Below, piece after piece: positions 52,685 to 62,273 of a stretch of 64,000 nucleotides of DNA. A program made the position numbers and the translations under genes. The notes beneath the pieces were generated by a model that was not told where the DNA came from, did not search any database, and saw nothing but the letters and a program-made list of their open reading frames with translations. Within the stretch, counting starts at the first letter, position 1. Each line of letters opens with the position of its first letter. Origin of the DNA: Lacibacter sp. H375 (GTDB taxonomy: Bacteria > Bacteroidota > Bacteroidia > Chitinophagales > Chitinophagaceae); assembly GCF_037892425.1 (NCBI RefSeq), contig NZ_JBBKTT010000002.1:62001-126000 (forward strand). Direction: 5' to 3'.

Positions 52685-54802
52685 ATGAAGAATTATAACA
52701 TACTCATTTTTCTTGTCTTATTGGCAAACGTATCTTGTAAGAAAGTACTGGAAACTGAGCCTGGATTTCCAACTACCTCTAATTTCTTTAGAAACAAACA
52801 GGAAATTGAACTCGCTATTAATGGTATTTATGACCCTTTGTTTAGTGGATATCCATTTTATCAGGAGGGCTTAAATGAAAGAGCGAGACACGCCTATTTA
52901 GGTACAGACGAATCAACGTCAAACCAGAGGGTAAGCAACAATGATTATCCTACGCACTACAATTCAACAAGTGCCTCTTCCTATGTAAGAGGTTGGTGGG
53001 GTATATTTTTTGGTGGTATAGAAAGGGCTAATATCTTCCTCGAAAGTATTGGAAACAGTACATCACTTTCTAAAGAAGAAAAGGATGCCTATATAGGAGA
53101 GGCAAAATTTTTACGGGCACATTATTTATTTCTTGCTACCCAATGGTTCGGTGATATTCCTTTAAGAAAAAGCTCCACAAAGTCTTTGGCTGATGCCCAG
53201 ATTGCCTTTACTAAATCGAAAGAAGTGTATGACTATGCGATTGCAGAAATGACGGAAGCAGAAGCGCTTTTATCTTCAAGAACAGCGTCGAAACTTTCCT
53301 ACAATGAACGAGTTACACAAACAGTAGTGCAAGGGATACTTGCAAGGGTGTGTTTATTTGCCGCAGGTGCACCTGTTAACGATACAAAGCGATATGCAGA
53401 AGCATCACAGTGGGCTCAGAAAGTAATTGCTTCCGGCTTACATAAACTTACTCCCGATTATCAGCAGGTTTTTATTAATCATTCTTCTAATGTTTATGAC
53501 AATGTAAACAGGGAAACGATGTGGCAGATATCAGCTATCACAGGTTTAACTGATGCAACATTGCGTGAACAATGGGTGCCAAGGGTTGGCATTACCGCCA
53601 CCAGTGGTTTGCTAGCTACTGTTTCAGGTTGGGAGCGTACCAATCCAAGGGCATACTACACATATGCATCAGGCGATTTACGCAGAGACTGGAATATTGC
53701 TCCTTTTTGGTATGGTACTTCTTCTGCAACAACTCCAAATCCTATGACTTATTTTGCAGCTGCTGATTCCAAATGGAACAGAGAGCCGGGCAAATGGAGA
53801 AGATATTACGAACCCATTACAAGCAGTGGAGGATTGGCATCATCACAATGTTTTCCTTTATTAAGGTATGCAGATGTATTACTGATGTTTGCTGAAGCTG
53901 AGGGTATGGTTAACGGACCTTTAGCAATTGGCAGCATTGCAGGAATCAGTCCGGTAGATGCTATAAATTTAGTGCGGAGAAGAGGGTATGGTGAAACAAA
54001 AAATTCAAGAGGTTTAGCTTCTGTAACAATTTTAACAGGTGGTTCCGGATACAGAGCAGGCACAACGCCTCCCATTACATTTGTTGGTGGAACGAGAAGC
54101 TTACGCACACAAACTATTGCCGGCAGACCATACCTGAATGAAGATCCCAGAGCAACCTGTATTGTTTCGGGTGGAGCAATAACTAAAATAAACTTAATTA
54201 CGACAGGTGACTGCTACCAAACTTTACCAACCGTTGTGGTAGGTACTGCATGGACTGCCAGTACAGCATATACACTAAATACTCAGGTTGTAAATGGTGG
54301 CCGTTTATATACGGTAACAACGGCAGGCACTTCAGGATCTGCCGGCCCAACACACACTACCGGTGCTGTGGCAAATGGTACGGCCACTTTAACGTATGCC
54401 GGTGTTGCTGCAACAGCAGTTGCAGAATTTCCACCATCAGCCGACTTAAGCACGAATGATTATAACACATCTGAAAAGTTTATCAAATTAATCAGAGATG
54501 AACGTTTAAGAGAATTGGCTTTTGAAAATTTAAGAAGACAAGATTTAAAACGTTGGGGTATTTTAATCGAAACTGTTAGAAAAATTGGTGTTGAGGTAGG
54601 AGCAGGCAGCGACGAATTGAATCCTGATGGTACGAAGCTTTATGGGCCTTACACAATTCCAAGAAACGCAGCACCATTTAACGCAGCTTCTAATATTTTT
54701 TCTACCGGTCCCAATAGTATTACTGAAAAGGATATCTTTTTACCAATCCCTCTTTCAGAAATACTGTATAACAAATTATCAACTCAAAACCCAGGGTTTT
54801 AA
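52685..54802 (+). CDS. SusD/RagB-family lipoprotein with inserted module (locus 2)
   Basis: 705 residues, longer than the usual 500-600. Signal peptide MKNYNILIFLVLLANVSC, then the SusD N-terminal pattern (KVLETEPGFPTTSNFFRNKQEI). Residues about 442-580 are an insertion. It opens with VTILTGGSGYRAGTTPPITFVGG, then GAITKINLITTGDCYQTLPTV, resembling the GGSGY repeats of phage-tail and adhesin-like proteins. WTASTAYTLNTQVVNGGRLY with TVTTAGTSGSAGPTHTTG follows, a carbohydrate-binding-like segment seen on phage structural proteins. The SusD C terminus then resumes (ERLRELAFENLRRQDLKRWG). No frameshift is evident. Confidence 0.9.
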   Translation: MKNYNILIFLVLLANVSCKKVLETEPGFPTTSNFFRNKQEIELAINGIYDPLFSGYPFYQEGLNERARHAYLGTDESTSNQRVSNNDYPTHYNSTSASSYVRGWWGIFFGGIERANIFLESIGNSTSLSKEEKDAYIGEAKFLRAHYLFLATQWFGDIPLRKSSTKSLADAQIAFTKSKEVYDYAIAEMTEAEALLSSRTASKLSYNERVTQTVVQGILARVCLFAAGAPVNDTKRYAEASQWAQKVIASGLHKLTPDYQQVFINHSSNVYDNVNRETMWQISAITGLTDATLREQWVPRVGITATSGLLATVSGWERTNPRAYYTYASGDLRRDWNIAPFWYGTSSATTPNPMTYFAAADSKWNREPGKWRRYYEPITSSGGLASSQCFPLLRYADVLLMFAEAEGMVNGPLAIGSIAGISPVDAINLVRRRGYGETKNSRGLASVTILTGGSGYRAGTTPPITFVGGTRSLRTQTIAGRPYLNEDPRATCIVSGGAITKINLITTGDCYQTLPTVVVGTAWTASTAYTLNTQVVNGGRLYTVTTAGTSGSAGPTHTTGAVANGTATLTYAGVAATAVAEFPPSADLSTNDYNTSEKFIKLIRDERLRELAFENLRRQDLKRWGILIETVRKIGVEVGAGSDELNPDGTKLYGPYTIPRNAAPFNAASNIFSTGPNSITEKDIFLPIPLSEILYNKLSTQNPGF

Positions 54803-54817
54803 AAAATCATAATTATT

Positions 54818-55717
54818 ATGAAACAGCTCATTTTATATCTATGTATTGTTGGTGTAATTAGTTTTTCATCCTGCTTAAAGGATGCTGTAAAAAATCCTGA
54901 AGTTGATATTGCGATCAATAAAACAACATTCAATGTGGGCGATACTGCTAAATTTATCATCAGTGGTCTTCCCTACAATCTTGTTTTTTATTCAGGAGAA
55001 CCGGGTAACGATTATTACAGCAGAAATGTTTACACTGCTTCAGGAGGTGTTAGCTCCATGATATTTACCACTGCCTTAGCAACAGCTGCAGGCAGCAGTA
55101 CTGCTACTAATTTGAAGATTTTAGTTTCAAATAATTTTTCGGGTAACTATAATCAAACAGAAATAGCAGCAGCAAATTGGGTTGATGTTAGCAGCCAGGT
55201 AACAGTTCCCGGAACTGATACTGTTGAGTTGAATCCATACAAAGCTGAAGGCAAACCGATCTATGTAGCTTTCAGATTTCAGACAGAAGATGAAACAAAG
55301 ATTCAAAGACAGGTAACTGTAAGTGGTTTTAGTGTCAGAACAGCTTTTCCGAATCAGAATTACACCAATGCCAATAATGTATACTTCGCAGGATTTGCTT
55401 CTTTTGATTTTGCAGGGGATGCAGCTAATGTTTGGAACATTCCGGTTACATCTAATACGAATAACAGTTTTACTCACCCTTTGGTAGCTGCCAATAGTAC
55501 AAAGGATGATGATTGGGCCATATCAAAAGGTTTTAATACTAATTCAGTTATGGGCAGTACAGGAATTGCTATAAAAGCACTCAGCTCTAATCCGGTTACA
55601 GACTACAGTTATATATTTACGAAAGCCGGTACTTATAAAGTGGTTTTTGTAGCAAGCAACAATAACCAAACTGATTCTAAAGAGGTAGTGAAAGAGTTTA
55701 ATGTTACTGTAAATTAA
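54818..55717 (+). CDS. DUF5017 family lipoprotein, probable surface glycan-binding protein
   Basis: 299 residues with a lipoprotein signal (MKQLILYLCIVGVISFSSC). It has the DUF5017 pattern: FNVGDTAKFIISGLPYNLVFYSGEPGNDY and later a beta-rich region (YIFTKAGTYKVVFVASNNNQTDSKEVVKEF) with an Ig/PKD-like flavour. DUF5017 lipoproteins in SusCD loci are often surface glycan-binding proteins. It follows SusD by 15 bases and is surely co-transcribed. No catalytic motif is seen. Confidence 0.85.
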   Translation: MKQLILYLCIVGVISFSSCLKDAVKNPEVDIAINKTTFNVGDTAKFIISGLPYNLVFYSGEPGNDYYSRNVYTASGGVSSMIFTTALATAAGSSTATNLKILVSNNFSGNYNQTEIAAANWVDVSSQVTVPGTDTVELNPYKAEGKPIYVAFRFQTEDETKIQRQVTVSGFSVRTAFPNQNYTNANNVYFAGFASFDFAGDAANVWNIPVTSNTNNSFTHPLVAANSTKDDDWAISKGFNTNSVMGSTGIAIKALSSNPVTDYSYIFTKAGTYKVVFVASNNNQTDSKEVVKEFNVTVN

Positions 55718-55804
55718 GAACCTGCTTAGTTCATTGGTTAATGATTATACCCATGTTAAATAAGTAGATTAATTATCAAACTGATTTTTATATAATTCAT
55801 AATT

Positions 55805-58408
55805 ATGCTGAAGTTTTTTTGTTGCGCATTGTTTTTTATTATTGGTTTTTCAAATGCTGTCACTGCACAAACTACGGTTCGGCCAATGATTTGGGTGAAG
55901 CCTGAAGACAAGCAGAGAATCCTTGATGATATTGAGAAACATACATGGAAAAAAGAATATTATCAGGCTTTTGTAAACAGGGTGCAGGCCGATGTTGCTG
56001 CCTATTATGAAAATCCAAAACAGTATTTAAGTGGTTTGCCTTTTAACCTGAGTGCACAAAAGCCCGGGCAAATACCTCCGTTTTTTTATATTAATAATCC
56101 TGATAAAGAAGCCGCTTACAGAAGAAATAAATTACAGCATTATTTAAAAAACGCCATTGATTGCAGTATTATTTACTTTTTAACGAATGATGAAAAGTAT
56201 GTGAAATACAGTACATCTGTGTTTTATACGTTCTTAAAATCAATGTTGCAGTTGAAAGCTTCTGAGACGCCGTTTAACGGAGGTCTCATTTACCAGGACG
56301 ATCACTTGCGTGAATCAAGAGAAGTTGGTGCACAAATGCCGGTTCTGTACGATTTTATTTATCCTTATATCTCAAAAGGAGGTAAGGGGTATAATTTTGT
56401 AACTGATACTTATGAAACAGTTTCTGTTACAGAAGCAGAATCAATTTTTCGAACGTATGTGAATCTGGCATTGGGCAGAGGGATTGTAGATTGTAACTGG
56501 CCTGTATTAGAAAGTTCAAGTTTGGTGTGTAATACACTTGCCTTGAACAGTGAAACGGAAAGAAAACATTTCCTGCAATATTATCTTACCAGAGATACTA
56601 CTCACCAGGATGCATTAGCAAAAGTTGCAGCGGTATATAAGAAAGAAATCAACTGGCCTGAAAGTTTAAATTATTCATCTGGTGTTGCAAAACTGAGTAC
56701 ATACCTAATGACGCTTTTGACAAAATTAGATTCAAGTATGCATCTTGGCCGTAAGTATCCTGAAATTTTGAGTGCAGTTACACTTGCGTATTATCTCACC
56801 TATCCAAACAATACACAACAAATACTTTTTGGAGATGGAGGTCGCAACTATCGTCATCCAATTGTTAATTATGAGCTGGCCTATTATCTCGGTACGTTGG
56901 AAAATTCTTCTTCCATCAAAAATGAATTTGGCAGTTTGTTGAATACAGCGTTACAGGAACCCGCTTATAAAAGATCTGCACTCGCTGCAAGATCTTATGT
57001 GCCGGAACCTTATTTCGAAGAGCCGCTGAAGTTGCTCTGGTATTGCCCGGAAATTGTTGGAGAAGTAAAAGCCTATCCGAAACCTGTAACAGTTGAACTG
57101 CCGTTTGCAGGTATTCTGTTGCAAAGGAATTTAAGTTCATCAGCAAATCCGAAGCATGGGCTCATGGCATTTGTTGGTGGTGGTGCTTTTATTCACGGAC
57201 ATGCAAGCGGCATGAATATGGAACTCTATGGACAAGGACATGTATTAGGTACGAAAGCAGGAAAAGGTTCTTACACAACTGAAATTCATGAAAATTATTA
57301 CAGGCTTTTTGCAAGTCATAATACTGTAGTTGTAAATGGTTACTCCCGTGGAGAAGGCGGATGGGTAAACCTAGCCATTAATACGGTTAATAAAGTAGCT
57401 ATGGAACCTGTTGCGTATAAAAAACCGGTATCAGGTAATTATTCATTTACTACATCAAGCTTTATAGATGATAAGGGTGATAGTGCAGAAGCAAAGCAGG
57501 AAAGAACAGTGGGCATTATTCGTACCTCAACGGCTACGGGCTATTATGTAGATATTTTCAGGTCTGAATCAAAACTGCCCAATCAATATCATGATTATAT
57601 CTATCATAATATTGGTGACTCGTTAATTTTTAATACAAACGATCAGGATTTTGTTTTACAACCAGATGAAGACAGATATAAATTCACAGGACCAGAAAAA
57701 TGGGGAAGAGAAAGAAAATTTTTAAATCCGGGCTGGCATTATTTTAATTCAGTACAAACCTCAAATAAACATGAGAAAAATCTTGAAGTTTTATTTGAAG
57801 CAAATGCGCTGGGGAAGCAGCCGGTTAAAATGAAACTTTTTGTTACCGGGGATAAAAACAGAGAGTATACAAAAGTATTAGCGCCACCAAGTGTTGAATC
57901 TGTAAAAGCTTACAGTGACAAACCAACACCCACACTGGTCATAAGAAAGAAAGGAGAAGCATGGCAAAATCCATTTGTTGTAGTGTATGAATCATTTACC
58001 GGAACTAAAAATGAAGGCCAGATAAAATCAGTAGAAAATATTTTACAGAAAGGTATCTTCAAAGGAGTAATCGTCAACAGCATCGTTAACGGAAAAGCCA
58101 TCAAACAAATAATTATTTCGCAGGATAGTGATGAATCTGTGTTTGAAGACAAAGCTTTAGGTATTAAATTCAAAGGCAGGTATGCGGTATTAACGTTAAA
58201 TGCTAAATCGCAACTGGCCGAATTGTATATTGGAAACGGCACTCAGTTTTCACATCAAAAATGGTCGGTAACGGCAGCTGATACTAAGGCGGTTTCATTG
58301 AGTTTAACTATAAAGGGTAAGAACGGCAATTCAAACGCTAACGGTAAATTCAAAATTTCACATCCTGAAGGATTCAACTTAAGTGAAACAATTATTAATA
58401 ATGATTAA
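55805..58408 (+). CDS. Heparinase II/III-family polysaccharide lyase
   Basis: 867 residues with a signal peptide (MLKFFCCALFFIIGFSNAVTAQ). The N-terminal half is an alpha/alpha-toroid type region (RPMIWVKPEDKQRILDDIEKH, GDGGRNYRHPIVNYELAYYLG). The C-terminal beta part carries the heparinase II/III signature at about residues 455-510 (FIHGHASGMNMELYGQGHVLG, HENYYRLFASHNTVVVNG), where conserved His and Asn hold the uronate. The lyase would cut uronic-acid chains by beta-elimination. The exact PL family and substrate are not decided by reading. It stands 87 bases after the DUF5017 gene and 9 bases before the GH88/105 gene. Confidence 0.85.
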   Translation: MLKFFCCALFFIIGFSNAVTAQTTVRPMIWVKPEDKQRILDDIEKHTWKKEYYQAFVNRVQADVAAYYENPKQYLSGLPFNLSAQKPGQIPPFFYINNPDKEAAYRRNKLQHYLKNAIDCSIIYFLTNDEKYVKYSTSVFYTFLKSMLQLKASETPFNGGLIYQDDHLRESREVGAQMPVLYDFIYPYISKGGKGYNFVTDTYETVSVTEAESIFRTYVNLALGRGIVDCNWPVLESSSLVCNTLALNSETERKHFLQYYLTRDTTHQDALAKVAAVYKKEINWPESLNYSSGVAKLSTYLMTLLTKLDSSMHLGRKYPEILSAVTLAYYLTYPNNTQQILFGDGGRNYRHPIVNYELAYYLGTLENSSSIKNEFGSLLNTALQEPAYKRSALAARSYVPEPYFEEPLKLLWYCPEIVGEVKAYPKPVTVELPFAGILLQRNLSSSANPKHGLMAFVGGGAFIHGHASGMNMELYGQGHVLGTKAGKGSYTTEIHENYYRLFASHNTVVVNGYSRGEGGWVNLAINTVNKVAMEPVAYKKPVSGNYSFTTSSFIDDKGDSAEAKQERTVGIIRTSTATGYYVDIFRSESKLPNQYHDYIYHNIGDSLIFNTNDQDFVLQPDEDRYKFTGPEKWGRERKFLNPGWHYFNSVQTSNKHEKNLEVLFEANALGKQPVKMKLFVTGDKNREYTKVLAPPSVESVKAYSDKPTPTLVIRKKGEAWQNPFVVVYESFTGTKNEGQIKSVENILQKGIFKGVIVNSIVNGKAIKQIIISQDSDESVFEDKALGIKFKGRYAVLTLNAKSQLAELYIGNGTQFSHQKWSVTAADTKAVSLSLTIKGKNGNSNANGKFKISHPEGFNLSETIINND

Positions 58409-58417
58409 TTAAAGTAT

Positions 58418-59536
58418 ATGAACAGAGTTTTTTTAATAATAGTAATCTGCCTGGGACTAAATGCCTGCAAAGTTTCACAAAAAACACAGTCAACAGATCA
58501 AAATGCTACAAAAGAAGCGATGCTGAAAGCCTTAAAATGGCAGGAAGCAAATCCCATTATGGCAAAGTCGCCTACTGATTGGACAAACGGTGTGTATTAC
58601 ACAGGGGTTTCAAAAGCGCACCAATCAACAAAAGACAGAACGTATGCAGACGCTTTAAAAAACATGGCCATTAAAAATGACTGGAAGCCATGGGAGCGAT
58701 TTTATCATGCTGATGATATCATTATCAGCTTTAGCTACCTCTATTTAAATTCAATAGGCGAACCAGGTGTAAAATTAGAACCAACGGTTAATATTATAAA
58801 AGACCATTTATATAAACCACACGAATGGAAAACTGCACTGAAAGAAGGAAATGAACCTGAGGAAAAAAATATTTTATGGTGGTGGTGCGATGCATTGTTT
58901 ATGGCTCCTCCGGTAATTGTTTCGTATGCGCAACAAATAAATGATACTTCTCTTCTAAAGGAAATGGATAAGTATTATGCTGAAACGTATAAACTTTTGT
59001 ATGATAAAGAAGAGCATTTGTTTGCAAGAGATACAAGGTTTTTATGGAGAGGTAATGTGAATGATAAAAAAGAAGGGAATGGTAAGAAAGTATTTTGGGC
59101 AAGAGGTAATGGTTGGGTTTTAGGTGGATTGGCCTTGTTATTAAATGACCTGCCCAAGAATTATTCCAACCGGCCATTCTATGAAAACCTGTTTAAGGAA
59201 ATGGCACAGAAAATCAAAAGTATTCAGCATGAAGATGGATTATGGAGAACAAGTTTATTGTATCCTGAATCGTACAATCATGGTGAAGTAAGCGGTAGTG
59301 GTTTATACACATTTGCATTGGCATGGGGTGTAAATAATGGACTGCTAAATAAAAATGAATATCAACCTGCTGTTTTAAAAGCATGGAAAGCAATGGTAGC
59401 ATGCCAGCAGGAAAATGGAAAAGTAGGATGGGTTCAGAATATTGGTGCTGATCCAGGACCTGCAACTGCAGACAGCTGGCAGAATTATGGTACCGGTGCT
59501 TTTTTATTAGCCGGCAGCGAGGTATTGAAGTTTTAA
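58418..59536 (+). CDS. GH88/GH105-family unsaturated uronyl hydrolase, lipoprotein
   Basis: 372 residues with a lipoprotein signal ([17 protein letters not shown]). The family hallmark [15 protein letters not shown] at about residues 153-167 contains the catalytic Asp (D157). [29 protein letters not shown] and [15 protein letters not shown] further match GH105/YteR-like enzymes. It removes the 4,5-unsaturated uronic acid that a lyase leaves at the non-reducing end. It therefore works directly after the heparinase-family lyase in periplasm or at the surface. Operon spacing is 9 bases. Confidence 0.9.
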   Translation: MNRVFLIIVICLGLNACKVSQKTQSTDQNATKEAMLKALKWQEANPIMAKSPTDWTNGVYYTGVSKAHQSTKDRTYADALKNMAIKNDWKPWERFYHADDIIISFSYLYLNSIGEPGVKLEPTVNIIKDHLYKPHEWKTALKEGNEPEEKNILWWWCDALFMAPPVIVSYAQQINDTSLLKEMDKYYAETYKLLYDKEEHLFARDTRFLWRGNVNDKKEGNGKKVFWARGNGWVLGGLALLLNDLPKNYSNRPFYENLFKEMAQKIKSIQHEDGLWRTSLLYPESYNHGEVSGSGLYTFALAWGVNNGLLNKNEYQPAVLKAWKAMVACQQENGKVGWVQNIGADPGPATADSWQNYGTGAFLLAGSEVLKF

Positions 59537-59556
59537 TTGTTGACTTTTTATATAAT

Positions 59557-60993
59557 TTGATTTTGATAAGGTTTTACAAGACATATTTTTTGGTATTTGT
59601 TTTCATTGGCTTTTTGCCATTGCTTGTTTTTACACAAAATAAAAAACCAAATATCATCTTTATTATAACGGATGATCAGCGCTGGGATGCACTTGGTGTT
59701 ATGGGTAATACAATTCTGAAAACACCCAGCTTAGATAAGCTTGCCGGTAATGGAATTCTTTTTCAAAATGCTTACGTCACTACATCTATTTGCTGTGTAA
59801 GCAGGGCAAGTATATTGACAGGCGCTTATGAATCCAAACATAAAATACATGACTTCGAAACGGACATGTCACCGGATGTTTTAAAAACAACTTATCCATA
59901 TCAATTAAAACAAAACGGGTATAAACTTGGATTTATTGGAAAATATGGGGTAGGTGTTAACCCGCCTAAAGAGGTTTATGATTTCTGGATCAATACAGAA
60001 GAAGGCGGTAAGATGCAGCCCGATTACATTCAAACTTTTGCGAACGGACGAAGAATGCATGATACCGATACACTGGATAATGCCATACAAACTTTTCTGG
60101 ATGGCTATGCAGGTAAAGAACCGTTTTATCTTTCAGTTAGCTTTAAAGCACCACATGAGCAAGATGGAAATCCGCCTCAATATTTTATACAACCGGGTTA
60201 CGAAGATTTATATAAAGATGTAACCATACCTTATCCTATAACTGCCAATGAAAAATATTGGAATCAATTCCCTGATTTTTTCAGAACCGATTCCAACTTT
60301 GCAAGACTTCGTTGGAAGGGTCTTTTTGAAGCACCTGAATCATACCAGGAAAATGTAAAAAATTATTACCGCTTAATCACCGGTGTAGATGCAGCAATAG
60401 GGAGGATGATGAACAAGCTGAAGGAAACCGGTATTGATAAAAATACAATCATCATTTTTATAGGCGATAATGGAATGATATTGGGGGAAAAAAATATAGA
60501 GGGGAAGTGGTTTGGTTATGAAGCATCTATTCGTGTGCCACTTATTATTTATGACCCAAGGACACCTGATAAAATCAAAAATCTGAAAGCCAAACAGATT
60601 GCGTTGAATATTGATATTGCTCCAACTATTCTGTCAATGGCGGGCATTAAAGCGCCCGGCATGATGCAGGGTATGAACCTGATGGATGTTGTTCAGGGAA
60701 AAATTCCGGAAAGAGAATATTTTTTCTATCAGCACTATTTCCTTGGTAGCCCACGTATCCCCAAGGTAGAAGGAGTAGTAACAAAAGATTTAAAGTACAT
60801 GAAGTTTATCGAGCATAATTACGAAGAGCTGTTTGATATTGATTCAGATCCTCATGAAATTGATAACCTTTCGCAAAATTCTTCCTACAGTAATAAACTA
60901 AAGAAGATGCGTAAATTATTTGAATCGATGAGGAAGCAGTATGGTGTAAATGAGCTGCAGGGAGCTTCTGAACAAAACAATGTAAGGTTTTGA
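59557..60993 (+). CDS. Sulfatase (type I, formylglycine dependent)
   Basis: 478 residues. The N-terminal metal site is IIFIITDDQRWD (D39, D40). The formylglycine site is C79-C80-V-S-R83 with ASILTG after it, which is the C-x-P-S-R motif with Pro replaced by Val, a variant known in many Bacteroidota sulfatases. A second metal motif is IIIFIGDNGMILGE. The start must be TTG 59557 or another non-ATG codon, because no ATG occurs before residue 48 and the signal peptide (FLVFVFIGFLPLLVFTQ) precedes it. It removes sulfate from the glycan. A separate maturase is needed. Confidence 0.88.
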   Translation: MILIRFYKTYFLVFVFIGFLPLLVFTQNKKPNIIFIITDDQRWDALGVMGNTILKTPSLDKLAGNGILFQNAYVTTSICCVSRASILTGAYESKHKIHDFETDMSPDVLKTTYPYQLKQNGYKLGFIGKYGVGVNPPKEVYDFWINTEEGGKMQPDYIQTFANGRRMHDTDTLDNAIQTFLDGYAGKEPFYLSVSFKAPHEQDGNPPQYFIQPGYEDLYKDVTIPYPITANEKYWNQFPDFFRTDSNFARLRWKGLFEAPESYQENVKNYYRLITGVDAAIGRMMNKLKETGIDKNTIIIFIGDNGMILGEKNIEGKWFGYEASIRVPLIIYDPRTPDKIKNLKAKQIALNIDIAPTILSMAGIKAPGMMQGMNLMDVVQGKIPEREYFFYQHYFLGSPRIPKVEGVVTKDLKYMKFIEHNYEELFDIDSDPHEIDNLSQNSSYSNKLKKMRKLFESMRKQYGVNELQGASEQNNVRF

Positions 60994-61108
60994 TAGAAAG
61001 ATTTCTTTGATTTGTTGTTACAGCACTACCTGGGTTTAAAAACATTTAAAGTAAAGAAGAAAAATTCTATCTTAACTGCGTTTGAAAAAGGTTGATTAAA
61101 AGGCCGGT

Positions 61109-62119
61109 ATGCATAAATTTCAAATTATAGAAGATAGGGGGCTCACAAGAATTCAGCAGGTTGCTGAATCGATCCGGCGTGATATAGAGAAGGGAGTGTT
61201 GCAGAGAAATGAACAATTGCCATCCATTAACGAATTCAGTTCTGAATACAAAGTTGCGAGAGATACAATAGAAAAAGCATACGGGTTGCTGAAAAAGGAA
61301 GGATATATTAATTCGTTTGCAGGTAAAGGCTATTATGTTGCAGGTAGGAAAGAAATGAAACTAAAGGTGCTTTTAGTTTTTAATAAGCTGAGCACATACA
61401 AAAAAATGGTTTACGATAGTTTTATTGAAACCTTGGGTAAGCATGGCAAAGTAGATCTGCAGATTCATCATTATAATCCTCAATTATTAAAGGAGATAAT
61501 TGAGAATGCGTTGGGGAAATATCATTATTATGTTATCATGCCTCATTTCTATCTAAATGCAAAACCTGAAGAATACCGTAAGATATTCGAGATGATCCCT
61601 GAGCAGGAGCTCGTTATTTTAGACAAGCAGGTTAAAGGATTTAAGAAGAACTGTATTGAGGTGTACCAGGATTTTCAAAATGATATTTATTCGGCCTTGT
61701 CAGATGCTGATGATTTATTGTTAAAATATAAACGAGTTGTAGTTGTTCTTAAAAAAGAAGGCCACCACCCAAGAGAAATTATTAAAGGAGTTCAGCAGTA
61801 TTGCTTCGAATTTAAAAAGGAGTTGGAAGTACTTTCGAATACTGATACATTAGAACTTGAAAAAGGAACAGTTTATATTGAAACAACTGAGGCCGATCTC
61901 GCATTGCTGATAAAGAAAGCACGCCAATCCAAAATGATACCTGGTAAAGACATTGGTATTATTTCATTCAATGAAACAGTGTTAAAAGAACTACTGGATG
62001 TTACCGTGATAACAACCGATTTCGAAGCGATGGGAAGGACTGCTGCAAAATGTATTCTTGATAATAATTTTCGAAAGATCCGGAACCCGTTTTATATGAT
62101 CAGAAGAAAAACGCTTTAG
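61109..62119 (+). CDS. GntR-family regulator with LacI-like sensor domain
   Basis: 336 residues. The N-terminal 75 residues are a GntR winged helix (IQQVAESIRRDIEKGVLQRNE, QLPSINEFSSEYKVARDTIEK, AYGLLKKEGYINSFAGKGYYV). The remainder resembles a periplasmic-binding-protein/LacI sensor (LKVLLVFNKLSTYKKMVYDSF, then GIISFNETVLKELLDVTVITTDFEAMGRTAA). Proteins with this mix sense sugars in Bacteroidota. It follows the sulfatase by 115 bases and probably controls locus 2, but target sites are not seen. Confidence 0.88.
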   Translation: MHKFQIIEDRGLTRIQQVAESIRRDIEKGVLQRNEQLPSINEFSSEYKVARDTIEKAYGLLKKEGYINSFAGKGYYVAGRKEMKLKVLLVFNKLSTYKKMVYDSFIETLGKHGKVDLQIHHYNPQLLKEIIENALGKYHYYVIMPHFYLNAKPEEYRKIFEMIPEQELVILDKQVKGFKKNCIEVYQDFQNDIYSALSDADDLLLKYKRVVVVLKKEGHHPREIIKGVQQYCFEFKKELEVLSNTDTLELEKGTVYIETTEADLALLIKKARQSKMIPGKDIGIISFNETVLKELLDVTVITTDFEAMGRTAAKCILDNNFRKIRNPFYMIRRKTL

Positions 62120-62273
62120 TTGATAATTAATCTGTGTATTTGTTATCTGCTACACAATGCTCAAAGCAAGGAAGCCATTGAATGAAAGCAGCTTCCGTCT
62201 GAAGTTTTTTCCATTTGGATATAAATCTTATGACCATTAATTCCAATTCAACTCATACAAATTATACTCAGGA

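Noticed and set aside
54008-54421. Prophage remnant because of phage-tail-like text
   Set aside because: The segment is in frame inside a SusD gene and no other phage gene is near. It is better read as a domain insertion.
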